Of a stretch of 55,430 nucleotides of DNA, positions 24,608 through 32,542 are shown one piece after another. Location of the stretch: NCBI GenBank assembly GCA_030646035.1, contig JAUSMY010000053.1:1-55430 (forward strand), read 5' to 3'. The position numbers were made by a program, and so were the translations under genes. Positions within the stretch are counted from its first letter, which is position 1; the number at the start of each line of letters is the position of its first letter. The notes below the pieces were generated by a model, which worked only from the letters and a program-made list of their open reading frames with translations, was not told the DNA's origin and did not search any database. Source of the DNA: Thermodesulfovibrionia bacterium. Lineage in GTDB: Bacteria > Nitrospirota > Thermodesulfovibrionia > UBA6902.

Positions 24608-25330
24608 ATGGTTAACGCTGATATTGCCGCAAGAACAAAAGAACTGACGCCTGAGAGCGACTTGAAAAATCCGGAGACGTTAGAGCGAAATGAGACCGTG
24701 CGTATTGAGCAGTTCAGCGACGGTGTTTTTGCCATCGCAATAACGCTGCTGGTTCTCGGGATCAATGTGCCGAAGGCTAATGAACTTGGCGCAGACGGCA
24801 GTCTAGGCTTAACTTTAATAAAAATGTGGCCTCATTACCTTGCCTTCGTGACAAGCTTCATTACGATCCTTGCCAAGTGGGTGAACCATCACCGGATCTT
24901 CAGTTTTATACAGAAGACCGATCATACTTTTCTCTACTGGAACGGCTTATTGCTTTTGTTCATCACGTTCATGCCTTTCCCGACGACCCTGCTGGCGGAA
25001 TATCTCCTGCACCCCCAGGCCAAGATTGCGGGAGCGGTCTTTGCCGGCACCTATGTTGCGATAGCATTTGCATTCAGGGGCTTGTGGAATCACGCGTCAA
25101 AGAACGGAAGGCTTCTTGCACAGAACGTGGATGACAGGGAGATCCTGCAGATCACCAGGCAATACCAATACGGGCCGCTGCTGTACCTTGCGGCGTTTGC
25201 GCTTTCCTTCGTGTCAGTCGGCCTGAGCGTATGTATGTGTTTGTGCCTGGCGGTGTTCTTCGCCTTCAAGGGCTGGCCGACGCTGAGGGCAGCAGTGCTG
25301 TTTATTCCGCCATTCTCGCGCAAGCGGTGA
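24608..25330 (+). CDS. TMEM175-family (DUF1211) potassium channel-like protein
   Basis: A 240-residue polytopic protein with the family hallmark RIEQFSDGVFAIAITLLVL at about 34-52, the gate-forming first helix. Five further hydrophobic segments follow. Bacterial TMEM175 proteins form tetrameric, weakly selective potassium channels. The N-terminus has about 30 extra hydrophilic residues compared with short members, so an internal start cannot be excluded. No strong Shine-Dalgarno is visible. The gene closes the envelope cluster and precedes the GNAT/acyl-CoA synthetase gene by about 47 bases. Confidence 0.85.
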   Translation: MVNADIAARTKELTPESDLKNPETLERNETVRIEQFSDGVFAIAITLLVLGINVPKANELGADGSLGLTLIKMWPHYLAFVTSFITILAKWVNHHRIFSFIQKTDHTFLYWNGLLLLFITFMPFPTTLLAEYLLHPQAKIAGAVFAGTYVAIAFAFRGLWNHASKNGRLLAQNVDDREILQITRQYQYGPLLYLAAFALSFVSVGLSVCMCLCLAVFFAFKGWPTLRAAVLFIPPFSRKR

Positions 25331-25377
25331 TCCGGGAATAGAAAGGTAAAAACTATGTTGATAACGGAGCTTAAATA

Positions 25378-28095
25378 ATGGCTGCAAATGCTGACGGGCC
25401 TTCAATAATCAGGGTCATACTCAGGGACGGCCAGAGCCTCAAGGTCCGGCCGATCACTCATGAAGACAAGGAGAAACTGAAAGACCTTTTCTACCGGCTG
25501 AGCCCCCAGACGAGGTACCTGCGTTTCGGGTATATGAAGTCCTATGTAAGCGATCAGGAGCTTGATTACTTCACTGTAATACACCCTCCTGATACTTACG
25601 CATATGTGGCTCTGACCGGTGAAGAAAAAGAGGAGCATATCGTCGGGGTCGGACGGTGGTTCCTCACTCCTGACAAAAGTACCGCAGAGATAGCCTTTGT
25701 AGTTGAAGACACGATACAGATAAGAGGGATAGGCACCGCACTCCTCGAACAGCTTGCCGATGCGGCGGCGAAATACAGGATCAAGCATTTTATCGCACGC
25801 GTCCTTCCGGAAAATACCAGGATGCTTGAGGTCTTTGAGGAGAGCGGGTTCTCAATCTCAAAAAGGATACATGAAGGCGCGTATGAACTGATCTTCAATC
25901 TTGAAGAGCAGGAAGAGTATGCAAAACGGCAGGCATATCGAGAACACATAGCAGGCTCCGCAGGCGTGCGCAGGATATTTTATCCCAGGAGCGTCGCGGT
26001 CATCGGCGCCTCCCGCAACCCTGAGAGGGTAGGCGGCAAGGTCTTCAGAAATATGCTCTTTGCAGGTTTCAGCGGCGTTATCTTTCCGGTCAATCCGAAA
26101 ACCACATCGGTCGGCGGGGTATTGAGTTATCCCACAGTCGAACACGTGCCGGGAGATGTGGATCTGGCAGTTATCATTGTGCCTGCAGCACAGGTGCTTG
26201 AAGTGATCGACCAATGTGCGAGAAAGGGCGTCATAGGCGTGATCGTCATCTCCGCAGGCTTTAGCGAGTCCGGTCCCGAGGGCGTAGAGAGGCAGAGGCT
26301 TCTCAGGGAAAAGGCTTTGTCTTATGGCATGCGGTTGATAGGCCCCAATTGTCTCGGTATTATGAACACTGACCCTGAGACCAGTCTTAATGCCGCAATG
26401 GCCGGCATGATGCCGCCGCGCGGAAGCGTAAGCATCAGTTCTCACAGCGGCGCCCTCGGCATTGCGCTGCTCGATTATGTGAAGAGCAATAATCTCGGTA
26501 TCGCCCACTTCGCAAGCATCGGCAACCGCATCGACATATCGTCTAACGACCTTCTTGAATTCTGGGAGGATGATGACAATACCAAGGTTATCCTTCTTTA
26601 TCTCGAAACCTTCGGCAACCCGAGAAGGTTCAGCCGCCTTGCCAGAAGGCTTACACGCAAGAAACCGATCATCGCAGTCAAAGCGGGCAGAAGCGAAATA
26701 GGGGGAAAGGCTGCAACATCACATACAGGAGCGCTTGCCGGTTCAGATATCGCTGTTGACGCGCTTTTCAGGCAGGCAGGCGTTATCAGGGTAAATACGA
26801 TAGAGGAGATGTTCAACGCTGCAAAGAACCTCGCTCACCAGCCGCTGCCGAAAGGCCCGAGGCTCGCGATCCTCACCAACGCGGGAGGGCCGGGCGTGTT
26901 AGCGGTTGATGCGGCTGTCAGCTACGGGCTTTCTGTGCCCCCGCTTTCAGAGGAGACCAGGCAGAAGCTCGCTCAACTCCTTCCGAAGGAGGCGTCACTT
27001 ACCAATCCCGTGGATATGATCGCTTCAGCCACAGGAGAGCAATTCGGAAAAGCCCTTGCTGTAATTCTGGAAGATCCGTCGATAGATGCGGCTATCGTCA
27101 TCAATATCCCTGTCAGGCCGTACCAGGAGGTTGCATCTGGGATACAAAAAGAGATGGCAGCTTATGCGGGTGAAAAGACGGTGGTCGCCTGCTTCATGAT
27201 GTCCGGGACCAATACCATTGAGATACGCACCTCACCTGACCGTCTCATTCCGGTCTATATGTTTCCGGAAGATGCGGTGCAGGCGTTCTTTCATTCATAT
27301 ACATATTCACAGTACAGGATACTTAAAACAGGACTTGTGCCGGTCTTCCCCGATGCTGATGAGGAAAAGGCAAGAAAATATCTGGAGCCGTCAGGAGTAC
27401 TCAAGAACGGTGGCTGGCTTCCGCCTGAAACCGCGCTGGGACTGTTAAAGGAATACGGCATCCCGGCCGCTGAAACAAGGACAGCGTTCAGCGCTGAAGA
27501 GGCGGCAAAGGCGGCGAGAGAGATAGGGTTTCCGGTGGTGATGAAACTTCGTTCGACAACGATCACGCATAAAACCGATGTACACGGCGTTCTGCTCGGG
27601 CTCAAGAGTGAAGATGAAGTAAGACAGGGATATAATGAGATGAAGACACGACTTGAGACAGCGGGGCAGGGGAAAGAGATGGAAGGCGTTATCCTGCAGC
27701 CTATGGTGAATGACGGAGAGGAGGTCATTCTCGGCATGTCATTTGATCCTGTATTCGGCCCTCTCGTCATGGTCGGCCTCGGCGGCATACAGGTTGAACT
27801 TATGAAGGATGTTGCCTTCTCTATTCATCCGCTCACGGACATTGACCCGGATTATATGTTCTCTCAGCTGAAGGGGCTTCCACTGCTCAAGGGCTGGCGC
27901 GGGAGCACGCCAAGAGATATTGACGCGCTCAGGGAAGTGCTCCTCCGGTTTTCAGCTCTCATAGAGGACATCCCGGAGATCGCTTCAATTGAAATAAATC
28001 CGCTCATGGTCTTTGACCAGGGCAGGGGCACTATGGCGGTGGATGCCCGCATCCTCTTTAGGCCAGGCGCTATGACCTTTACACACTCAGCCTAA
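25378..28095 (+). CDS. GNAT acetyltransferase fused to ADP-forming acyl-CoA synthetase-like domains
   Basis: A 905-residue fusion. The N-terminal GNAT domain (about 10-170) has RGIGTALLEQLADAA for acetyl-CoA binding. A CoA-binding domain (about 195-300: RSVAVIGASRNPERVGGKV) and succinyl-CoA synthetase-like alpha domains follow (SSHSGALGIALLDY; AATSHTGALAGSD, holding the His expected to be phosphorylated). A C-terminal ATP-grasp (about 680-895; IEINPLMVF) ends the protein. The GNAT is N-terminal, whereas in Escherichia coli Pat (PatZ) it is C-terminal. Fusions of this kind acetylate lysines, for instance on acetyl-CoA synthetase, or have lost the ligase reaction; the presence of the His in the synthetase part leaves catalysis possible. 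Confidence 0.9.
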   Translation: MAANADGPSIIRVILRDGQSLKVRPITHEDKEKLKDLFYRLSPQTRYLRFGYMKSYVSDQELDYFTVIHPPDTYAYVALTGEEKEEHIVGVGRWFLTPDKSTAEIAFVVEDTIQIRGIGTALLEQLADAAAKYRIKHFIARVLPENTRMLEVFEESGFSISKRIHEGAYELIFNLEEQEEYAKRQAYREHIAGSAGVRRIFYPRSVAVIGASRNPERVGGKVFRNMLFAGFSGVIFPVNPKTTSVGGVLSYPTVEHVPGDVDLAVIIVPAAQVLEVIDQCARKGVIGVIVISAGFSESGPEGVERQRLLREKALSYGMRLIGPNCLGIMNTDPETSLNAAMAGMMPPRGSVSISSHSGALGIALLDYVKSNNLGIAHFASIGNRIDISSNDLLEFWEDDDNTKVILLYLETFGNPRRFSRLARRLTRKKPIIAVKAGRSEIGGKAATSHTGALAGSDIAVDALFRQAGVIRVNTIEEMFNAAKNLAHQPLPKGPRLAILTNAGGPGVLAVDAAVSYGLSVPPLSEETRQKLAQLLPKEASLTNPVDMIASATGEQFGKALAVILEDPSIDAAIVINIPVRPYQEVASGIQKEMAAYAGEKTVVACFMMSGTNTIEIRTSPDRLIPVYMFPEDAVQAFFHSYTYSQYRILKTGLVPVFPDADEEKARKYLEPSGVLKNGGWLPPETALGLLKEYGIPAAETRTAFSAEEAAKAAREIGFPVVMKLRSTTITHKTDVHGVLLGLKSEDEVRQGYNEMKTRLETAGQGKEMEGVILQPMVNDGEEVILGMSFDPVFGPLVMVGLGGIQVELMKDVAFSIHPLTDIDPDYMFSQLKGLPLLKGWRGSTPRDIDALREVLLRFSALIEDIPEIASIEINPLMVFDQGRGTMAVDARILFRPGAMTFTHSA

Positions 28096-28164
28096 ATTCG
28101 TATAATAACAGCGCAAATATTCCTTACTTATTATTTTCTGATTAACTAAAAAAGGAAGGTTGAA

Positions 28165-28947
28165 TTGAAGATCGTTGTATGTATAAAACAGGTACCTGAT
28201 ACAGCGGATGTGAAGATCAATCCCGAGACCAATACTCTCATCAGGGAAGGGGTTCCGAGCATTATCAACCCGTTTGACCTCAATGCGATAGAGGCAGGGC
28301 TTCAGATCAGGGATCAGGTCGGCGGCGAAGTGATAGCGCTCACAATGGGGCCTCCTCAGGCAGAGGATGCGCTCAGGGAAGCGATCTCGCTGGGAGTGAA
28401 TGAGGCTGTGCTTCTTTCTGACAGGGCATTTGCAGGCGCTGATACATGGGCTACGGCATACGCGCTTGCCGGTGCTGTTAAAAAGATAGGCGCTGACATC
28501 ATACTCTGCGGCAAACAGGCTATTGACGGCGATACCGCGCAGGTTGGCCCTGAGATGGCTGAATTTCTTGACATCCCTCACATCGCGTATATCAGAAAGA
28601 TCGAAGAGATAAAAGACGGCTATATCAGAGTGCAGCGCCTTATGGATGAGGGCTATGATGTTGTTGAATCATCACTCCCCGTGCTGCTTACAACTGTCAA
28701 GGAATTGAATGTTCCGAGAATGCCTTCTCTTAAGGGCAAGATGGCTGCCAAGAAGGCTGAGATAAAGAAGATGAACAGGCTTGATATCGGGATAGAAGAA
28801 GCTGACCTCGGGCTTAAAGGTTCTCCTACTCAGGTCAAGAGCATCTTTGCTCCTGAGATAAAGGCTGACAGAAGGATGTTTGAAGGCTCTGCCGATGAGC
28901 AGGTCAAGGCGCTGGTTGAAGAGATGAGGAATATCAAATGTATATAG
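28165..28947 (+). CDS. etfB: Electron transfer flavoprotein beta subunit
   Basis: A 260-residue protein that begins with a TTG codon, preceded by AAAGGAAGGT. The N-terminus KIVVCIKQVPDTADVKINPET is the classic EtfB start. GVNEAVLLSD, the AMP-binding region CGKQAIDGDTAQVGPEMAE and LPVLLTTVKELNVPRMPSL complete the family signature. EtfB and EtfA form a flavin heterodimer that carries electrons between acyl-CoA-type dehydrogenases and the quinone pool or ferredoxin. It overlaps etfA by 10 bases and is one transcription unit with it. Confidence 0.96.
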   Translation: MKIVVCIKQVPDTADVKINPETNTLIREGVPSIINPFDLNAIEAGLQIRDQVGGEVIALTMGPPQAEDALREAISLGVNEAVLLSDRAFAGADTWATAYALAGAVKKIGADIILCGKQAIDGDTAQVGPEMAEFLDIPHIAYIRKIEEIKDGYIRVQRLMDEGYDVVESSLPVLLTTVKELNVPRMPSLKGKMAAKKAEIKKMNRLDIGIEEADLGLKGSPTQVKSIFAPEIKADRRMFEGSADEQVKALVEEMRNIKCI

Positions 28948-30131
28948 TTGTTAATCGTGATAAATGCACTGCGTGCGGAGAGTGCATAAACACATGCCCT
29001 TATGACTCCATCGTGATGAAGGACGGCAAGGCATTTATCACTGAATTCTGCCAGCTCTGCGGCATGTGCATGTCAGCCTGTCCCGAAGGTGCAATCACAG
29101 AGGTTAAAGAGGCAGGGGATGCAGCACCTGTAAAAGACCTTACAGGTTATTCAGGTGTGCTGGTCTTTGCAGAGCAGCGCGATGGCGAGCTTGCTTCTGT
29201 AGCTTTTGAACTTCTTGGTGTCGGCAGAAAGCTTGCCGATGACCTTGGCGAAGAACTTTCCGCGATCCTTCTGGGCGCTGATGCATCTGCTGCTAAAGAA
29301 TTAATAGAGTGGGGCGCTGATAAGGTTTATCACTGCAATGACGCGTCCTTTAATAAATTCAATGATGAGCCTTATGCAATTGTTCTTTCAAAACATATTG
29401 ATAAATATAAACCCGCAGTAGTGCTTGCAGGTGCAACGCCTATCGGAAGGTCATTTCTTCCTCGTGTTGCAGCAAGATTAAGAACAGGCTTGACTGCTGA
29501 CTGTACCTCTCTTGAGATAGATAAAGAGACAAAGAACCTGCTTCAGGTAAGGCCGGCATTCGGCGGCAATATAATGGCAACCATTCTCACACCTAATCAC
29601 AGACCTCAGATGGCAACAGTAAGGCCGCGCGTCATGAAGAGGGGAGAGCATGTTCCCGGCAGAGCTGGTGAGATAATCAATATCGATCACGGCAATATCT
29701 CATCAAGAACAAAGGTTATCAATTCTGTTAAAGAGGAGTCAGGTTTATCGGTCAATATTCATGAGGCTGAGATCATAGTCGCAGGCGGCAGGGGAGTCGG
29801 CAAGGAAGGATTCAGGATGCTTGAGGAGCTTGCAGAGGCGCTTGACGGCGTGGTCGGAGCGTCAAGGGCTCCTGTTGATGAAGGATGGATATCTTACAGC
29901 CATCAGGTAGGACAGACAGGCAAGACCGTCTGCCCCAAGATCTATATAGCATGCGGCATATCAGGAGCGGTTCAGCACCTTGTGGGCATGCAGTCCTCGG
30001 ATATTATTATCGCTATCAACAAGAACGCCGATGCTCCGATCTTCAACGTCGCAACCTACGGAATAGTCGGCGACCTCTTTGAAGTTGTGCCGATGCTGAC
30101 TAAGAAGATTAAAGAAGTAAAGGGGATTTAG
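28938..30131 (+). CDS. etfA: Electron transfer flavoprotein alpha subunit with N-terminal ferredoxin domain
   Basis: A 397-residue fusion. Residues 1-58 are a ferredoxin module with two 4Fe-4S motifs (CTACGECINTCP at 10-21 and CQLCGMCMSACP at 38-49). The EtfA N-terminal domain follows, then the FAD-binding C-terminal domain with GGRGVGKEGF and SGAVQHLVGMQSS. This fusion is typical of anaerobes and supports electron exchange with ferredoxin or bifurcation-like chemistry; the direction is unknown. The last 70 bases of the gene are duplicated at 30796-30865, beyond a toxin-antitoxin module. Confidence 0.95.
   Translation: MYIVVNRDKCTACGECINTCPYDSIVMKDGKAFITEFCQLCGMCMSACPEGAITEVKEAGDAAPVKDLTGYSGVLVFAEQRDGELASVAFELLGVGRKLADDLGEELSAILLGADASAAKELIEWGADKVYHCNDASFNKFNDEPYAIVLSKHIDKYKPAVVLAGATPIGRSFLPRVAARLRTGLTADCTSLEIDKETKNLLQVRPAFGGNIMATILTPNHRPQMATVRPRVMKRGEHVPGRAGEIINIDHGNISSRTKVINSVKEESGLSVNIHEAEIIVAGGRGVGKEGFRMLEELAEALDGVVGASRAPVDEGWISYSHQVGQTGKTVCPKIYIACGISGAVQHLVGMQSSDIIIAINKNADAPIFNVATYGIVGDLFEVVPMLTKKIKEVKGI
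30062..30131 (+). repeat. 70-bp direct repeat, left copy (3' end of etfA)
   Basis: This intact etfA end, encoding the C-terminal residues GDLFEVVPMLTKKIKEVKGI and the stop, is repeated at 30796-30865 with five mismatches. The two copies bracket the 664-bp toxin-antitoxin region. Confidence 0.85.
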
Positions 30132-30138
30132 CAGTTCA

Positions 30139-30435
30139 TTACGCTTTTATTCTATCCTTCCAATAGGCGGGGTTTCTATGCAAATTCGCAACTGCAACGA
30201 CGAGAATCTCTGTATCCAATATCTGGTATATGATTCCGTAAGGGAAACGATGCAGTTGACATCGGCGGGTGATGTCTGTAAACGGATGCCATGCATCCGG
30301 GAAATTCTTAATCCGATCCAGTGCATGAAGCGCCTCGACTAAAAACTCATCACCTAAACCGTCAGATTCAGCATTATAGTAATCAATAGAGTCGTCAAGT
30401 TCGATTTGGGCTATTTCAAGGAATCTTATCTGCAT
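30139..30435 (-). CDS. RelE/ParE-family toxin
   Basis: A 98-residue protein of the RelE/ParE plasmid-stabilisation family. IRFLEIAQIELDDSIDYYN at the N-terminus is a typical ParE start. EFLVEALHALDRIKNFPDAWHPF, CQLHRFPYGIIYQI (the conserved Arg-Phe-Pro-Tyr) and the terminal HRNPAYWKDR complete the pattern. ParE-type members poison gyrase while RelE-type members cleave mRNA at the ribosome; HRNPAYWKDR favours the ParE side. The start codon overlaps the antitoxin stop by one base (TAATG). It lies on the strand opposite to etfA, with only 7 bases between their ends. Confidence 0.88.
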   Translation of the reverse strand: MQIRFLEIAQIELDDSIDYYNAESDGLGDEFLVEALHALDRIKNFPDAWHPFTDITRRCQLHRFPYGIIYQILDTEILVVAVANLHRNPAYWKDRIKA

Positions 30436-30653
30436 TATCTACGATACTTTGACAGAACTTCTTCAAGCGGAACCGCTTTCATATTGCCGGCACGATATGC
30501 AGCTATCCTATCGTCAATTTCCTTACGCCATAGACGGTCTATTTGTTCGTCAGGCTGGTCAAGGCTTGCAAGAATGTCGTTAACAAGCGTTGCCCTATCT
30601 TTCAATGGAAGAGTTAATACTTCTTGCAATATATGCTGGGCATTTGTTGCCAT
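30435..30653 (-). CDS. Putative addiction module antitoxin (TIGR02574 type)
   Basis: A 72-residue protein beginning MATNAQHILQEVLTLP, with the family core RATLVNDILASLDQPDEQIDRLWRKEIDDRIAAYRAG and the end VPLEEVLSKYRR. This is the short addiction-module component that usually pairs with a RelE/ParE toxin. The ATG at 30653 follows GAGGAGGCTTAAA and is preferred to the longer frame starting five codons earlier. One base separates it from the stop of a tiny upstream ORF (30655-30723). It binds and neutralises the toxin in known pairs. Confidence 0.85.
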   Translation of the reverse strand: MATNAQHILQEVLTLPLKDRATLVNDILASLDQPDEQIDRLWRKEIDDRIAAYRAGNMKAVPLEEVLSKYRR

Positions 30654-30654
30654 T

Positions 30655-30723
30655 TTAAGCCTCCTCATGGAATGATTCAGGAAGGTGTTGGATATGTTTT
30701 ATAATGTTTTCCGTTAACGACAT
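30655..30723 (-). pseudogene. DUF2281-like N-terminal fragment or leader ORF
   Basis: A 22-residue frame with a strong Shine-Dalgarno (GGAGGGATACC). The peptide MSLTENIIKHIQHLPESF matches the start of DUF2281-family antitoxins but stops at HEEA where those continue for about 50 residues. Its stop is one base before the antitoxin start (TAAAATG), so it may now act as a coupled leader. It reads as a remnant of an older antitoxin gene. Confidence 0.5.
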
Positions 30724-30795
30724 TTTTGGTATCCCTCCGTTTATTGCATAAGATACTTTAAGATTATCATAGAAACATCGAACTTGTCAGCACCT

Positions 30796-30865
30796 AATAG
30801 TAGGTGACCTCTTTGAAGTTGTGCCGATGTTGACTAAGAAGATTAAAGAAGTTAAGGGGATTTAA
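30796..30865 (+). pseudogene. Duplicated 3' end of etfA (right copy of 70-bp repeat)
   Basis: This stretch encodes the last residues of EtfA again (GDLFEVVPMLTKKIKEVKGI, then stop) with mostly silent differences such as GGC/GGT, CTG/TTG, GTA/GTT and TAG/TAA. It has no start codon or upstream gene body. Together with 30062-30131 it brackets the toxin-antitoxin module, in the way an integration at an etfA 3' end would. Confidence 0.8.
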
Positions 30866-30866
30866 G

Positions 30867-31514
30867 TTAACTTTTTGTTGTAGTTCTGTTGTTATAACCA
30901 TAGGCATTGAGCGACTGCATAAGCTCATATGCAATCTGACGAACACTGTGAAGCTCGATGTCAGAAAGAGGGCGTGCTTCAGTCCCATCAGAAATCATCC
31001 AACCTACACTATCGCTTCTTGTTAGTTCGGAATATGCTTTATCGAGTAGAGGGTCGACGTGTGCGCCACCGTCCATGTTTGCGAGCGAAAGCACTAGGTT
31101 ACGGCGACTAAAAACACCTCCACGTTTATCGATAATGACGTTTTCATTCCACCATTCATCAAAGGTGCAAGTTTGCCGGTTATATCGCGACGGTGGACCA
31201 TCTCCAAGTGGTGCCCAATAACTAGGGCCACCAGAGCCAAAGCGCATCCCAAGTAGCCCATGGTGGGCGAATAGATTGTTCGGGTCATGCTGGTTGGCAG
31301 TGTTGATGTACTTTAGACTGTTTTTCATCCCGAGAAGTCCCAGCAGAGATTGTGATTTGTTGGTGTCATGTAGAAGAACACGAATAGTCGTGGCTAGCCT
31401 CTTCGCTTCACCCAAAAAACCAGAGTCAAACGAGGCACATGATGCTTCTAAGAAACCAACATTGTCGCGTAAGTGTTTTTGCAACTCGTCAATCGTCTGG
31501 GGGGTCTTGGTCAT
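30867..31514 (-). CDS. Conserved hypothetical protein
   Basis: A 215-residue soluble protein I cannot assign. It opens with TPQTIDELQKHLRDNVGFLEASC, a helical region containing a conserved-looking RLATTIRVLLHDT, then Gly/Pro/Trp-rich segments (GPSYWAPLGDGPP; TFDEWWNENVIID) and a C-terminal helical tail. I recall similar proteins of unknown function in accessory regions, but no domain can be named. It ends one base from the duplicated etfA tail and has a promoter-like 41-bp repeat about 60 bases upstream, shared with the nitroreductase gene. The gene is probably part of the variable segment between etfA and the nitroreductase. Confidence 0.65.
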   Translation of the reverse strand: MTKTPQTIDELQKHLRDNVGFLEASCASFDSGFLGEAKRLATTIRVLLHDTNKSQSLLGLLGMKNSLKYINTANQHDPNNLFAHHGLLGMRFGSGGPSYWAPLGDGPPSRYNRQTCTFDEWWNENVIIDKRGGVFSRRNLVLSLANMDGGAHVDPLLDKAYSELTRSDSVGWMISDGTEARPLSDIELHSVRQIAYELMQSLNAYGYNNRTTTKS

Positions 31515-31569
31515 ATATGTATCTTCTATTTTCTTCCTAAGAATTAGTACTTATAGAGGCATTTTTCAT

Positions 31570-31610
31570 AATAAGAAAATTATAGTTGTATGAATAGGAA
31601 AAAAACAAGC
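31570..31610 (-). repeat. 41-bp direct repeat carrying a promoter, copy 1
   Basis: Nearly identical to 32497-32537 (about three differences in 41). On the minus strand it holds TTGTTT (31603-31608), an 18-base spacer and TATAAT (31579-31584). The predicted start is about 56 bases before the hypothetical gene at 31514. Confidence 0.65.
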
Positions 31611-31634
31611 GGAGCCCCCGCATCCTGCACATTT

Positions 31635-32453
31635 CTACCGCACAACATTCACACTTGCAGGGCCGCGCTGCACTGTCCGATGGTATTCCACTGCAGGTTC
31701 GCCAAAGACCATTACATATCCAACAATGTGATCTTCGGGAATTCCCAGCCTTAAAGTCAGGTCAGGGCAAAGGGAAAGGGCCATCATGAACATGCCATCC
31801 CATACCGTTCCGACGCCGCGGGCTTGTGCAATCAGCTGGAAGGTTGTCAGTGCGATTAGGGTATCTTGTCCTGGACATGGAGCGTTTTTCGGTGCGCTGG
31901 TTACGAGGAGATGCGGTGCGCCTCTGAAGATAATGTCTTTGCCCTTATCCTTCCACTCCTGAACAGCAAAGCCTATATACTGTTTGACTAAGCCTTCAGG
32001 CAATTTTCCGTCTTCATATAGTTTCCCAAGCTGTAACATGACTTCTTCCCGCAGAGTCTGCATGACCTCACGTTCTCTGACTACGGTGAAGAGTACGTCC
32101 TGGGCATTGACGCCGGTTGGGGCATGGTTGGCAACCTCAATAAGTTCATCGATCAGTTCAGGGGAAAGGTCTTTTTGGCTGTACCGCCGCACTGATCTGC
32201 GCCCCTTAATCAGCGTCTCCAGCTTAGTATGGTCAGAGAAATTTCCAGCAAGAGAAGTGCTTGCATCAGGATCTCTGCCAAGGATCGATATTGCGCCCGA
32301 TGGACAGACAGCAAGACAGTGCTGGCACTTGTAGCACCCCTCTTCATTGGGTATTGCAGGGTAGTCATCTATTTTGATCACTCCAGCGGGGCACTCAACC
32401 TCGCATTCACCACACTGGATACAACGATCTTTGTCGACTCGAAATTTAAGCAT
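31635..32453 (-). CDS. Nitroreductase-family protein with N-terminal ferredoxin domain
   Basis: A 272-residue fusion. Residues 1-58 carry two 4Fe-4S motifs (CIQCGECEVECP and CYKCQHCLAVCP). The rest is an FMN-dependent nitroreductase fold: KGRRSVRRYSQKDLSPELIDELIEVANHAPTG (FMN contacts with Arg-Arg-Ser), NAQDVLFTVV, and VGYVMVFGEP at the C-terminus. Such fusions take electrons from ferredoxin-like donors to reduce nitro or related substrates; the true substrate is unknown. A 41-bp promoter-like repeat lies about 45 bases upstream of its start. Confidence 0.9.
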   Translation of the reverse strand: MLKFRVDKDRCIQCGECEVECPAGVIKIDDYPAIPNEEGCYKCQHCLAVCPSGAISILGRDPDASTSLAGNFSDHTKLETLIKGRRSVRRYSQKDLSPELIDELIEVANHAPTGVNAQDVLFTVVREREVMQTLREEVMLQLGKLYEDGKLPEGLVKQYIGFAVQEWKDKGKDIIFRGAPHLLVTSAPKNAPCPGQDTLIALTTFQLIAQARGVGTVWDGMFMMALSLCPDLTLRLGIPEDHIVGYVMVFGEPAVEYHRTVQRGPASVNVVR

Positions 32454-32496
32454 GAAAAACCTCCCTGTCTAAAAATAATTGTGCCACTTTTTCTGG

Positions 32497-32537
32497 AATA
32501 AGAAAATTATAGTTGTGTGAATAGGCAAAATACAAGC
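32497..32537 (-). repeat. 41-bp direct repeat carrying a promoter, copy 2
   Basis: On the minus strand TTGTAT (32530-32535) and TATAAT (32506-32511) are 18 bases apart. It is upstream of the nitroreductase gene and nearly matches the copy at 31570-31610. Confidence 0.65.
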
Positions 32538-32542
32538 ACAAA

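Noticed and set aside
25858-26508. Minus-strand frame of 216 codons opposite the GNAT/acyl-CoA synthetase gene
   Set aside because: Shadow of an unmistakable gene on the plus strand; no recognisable domain.
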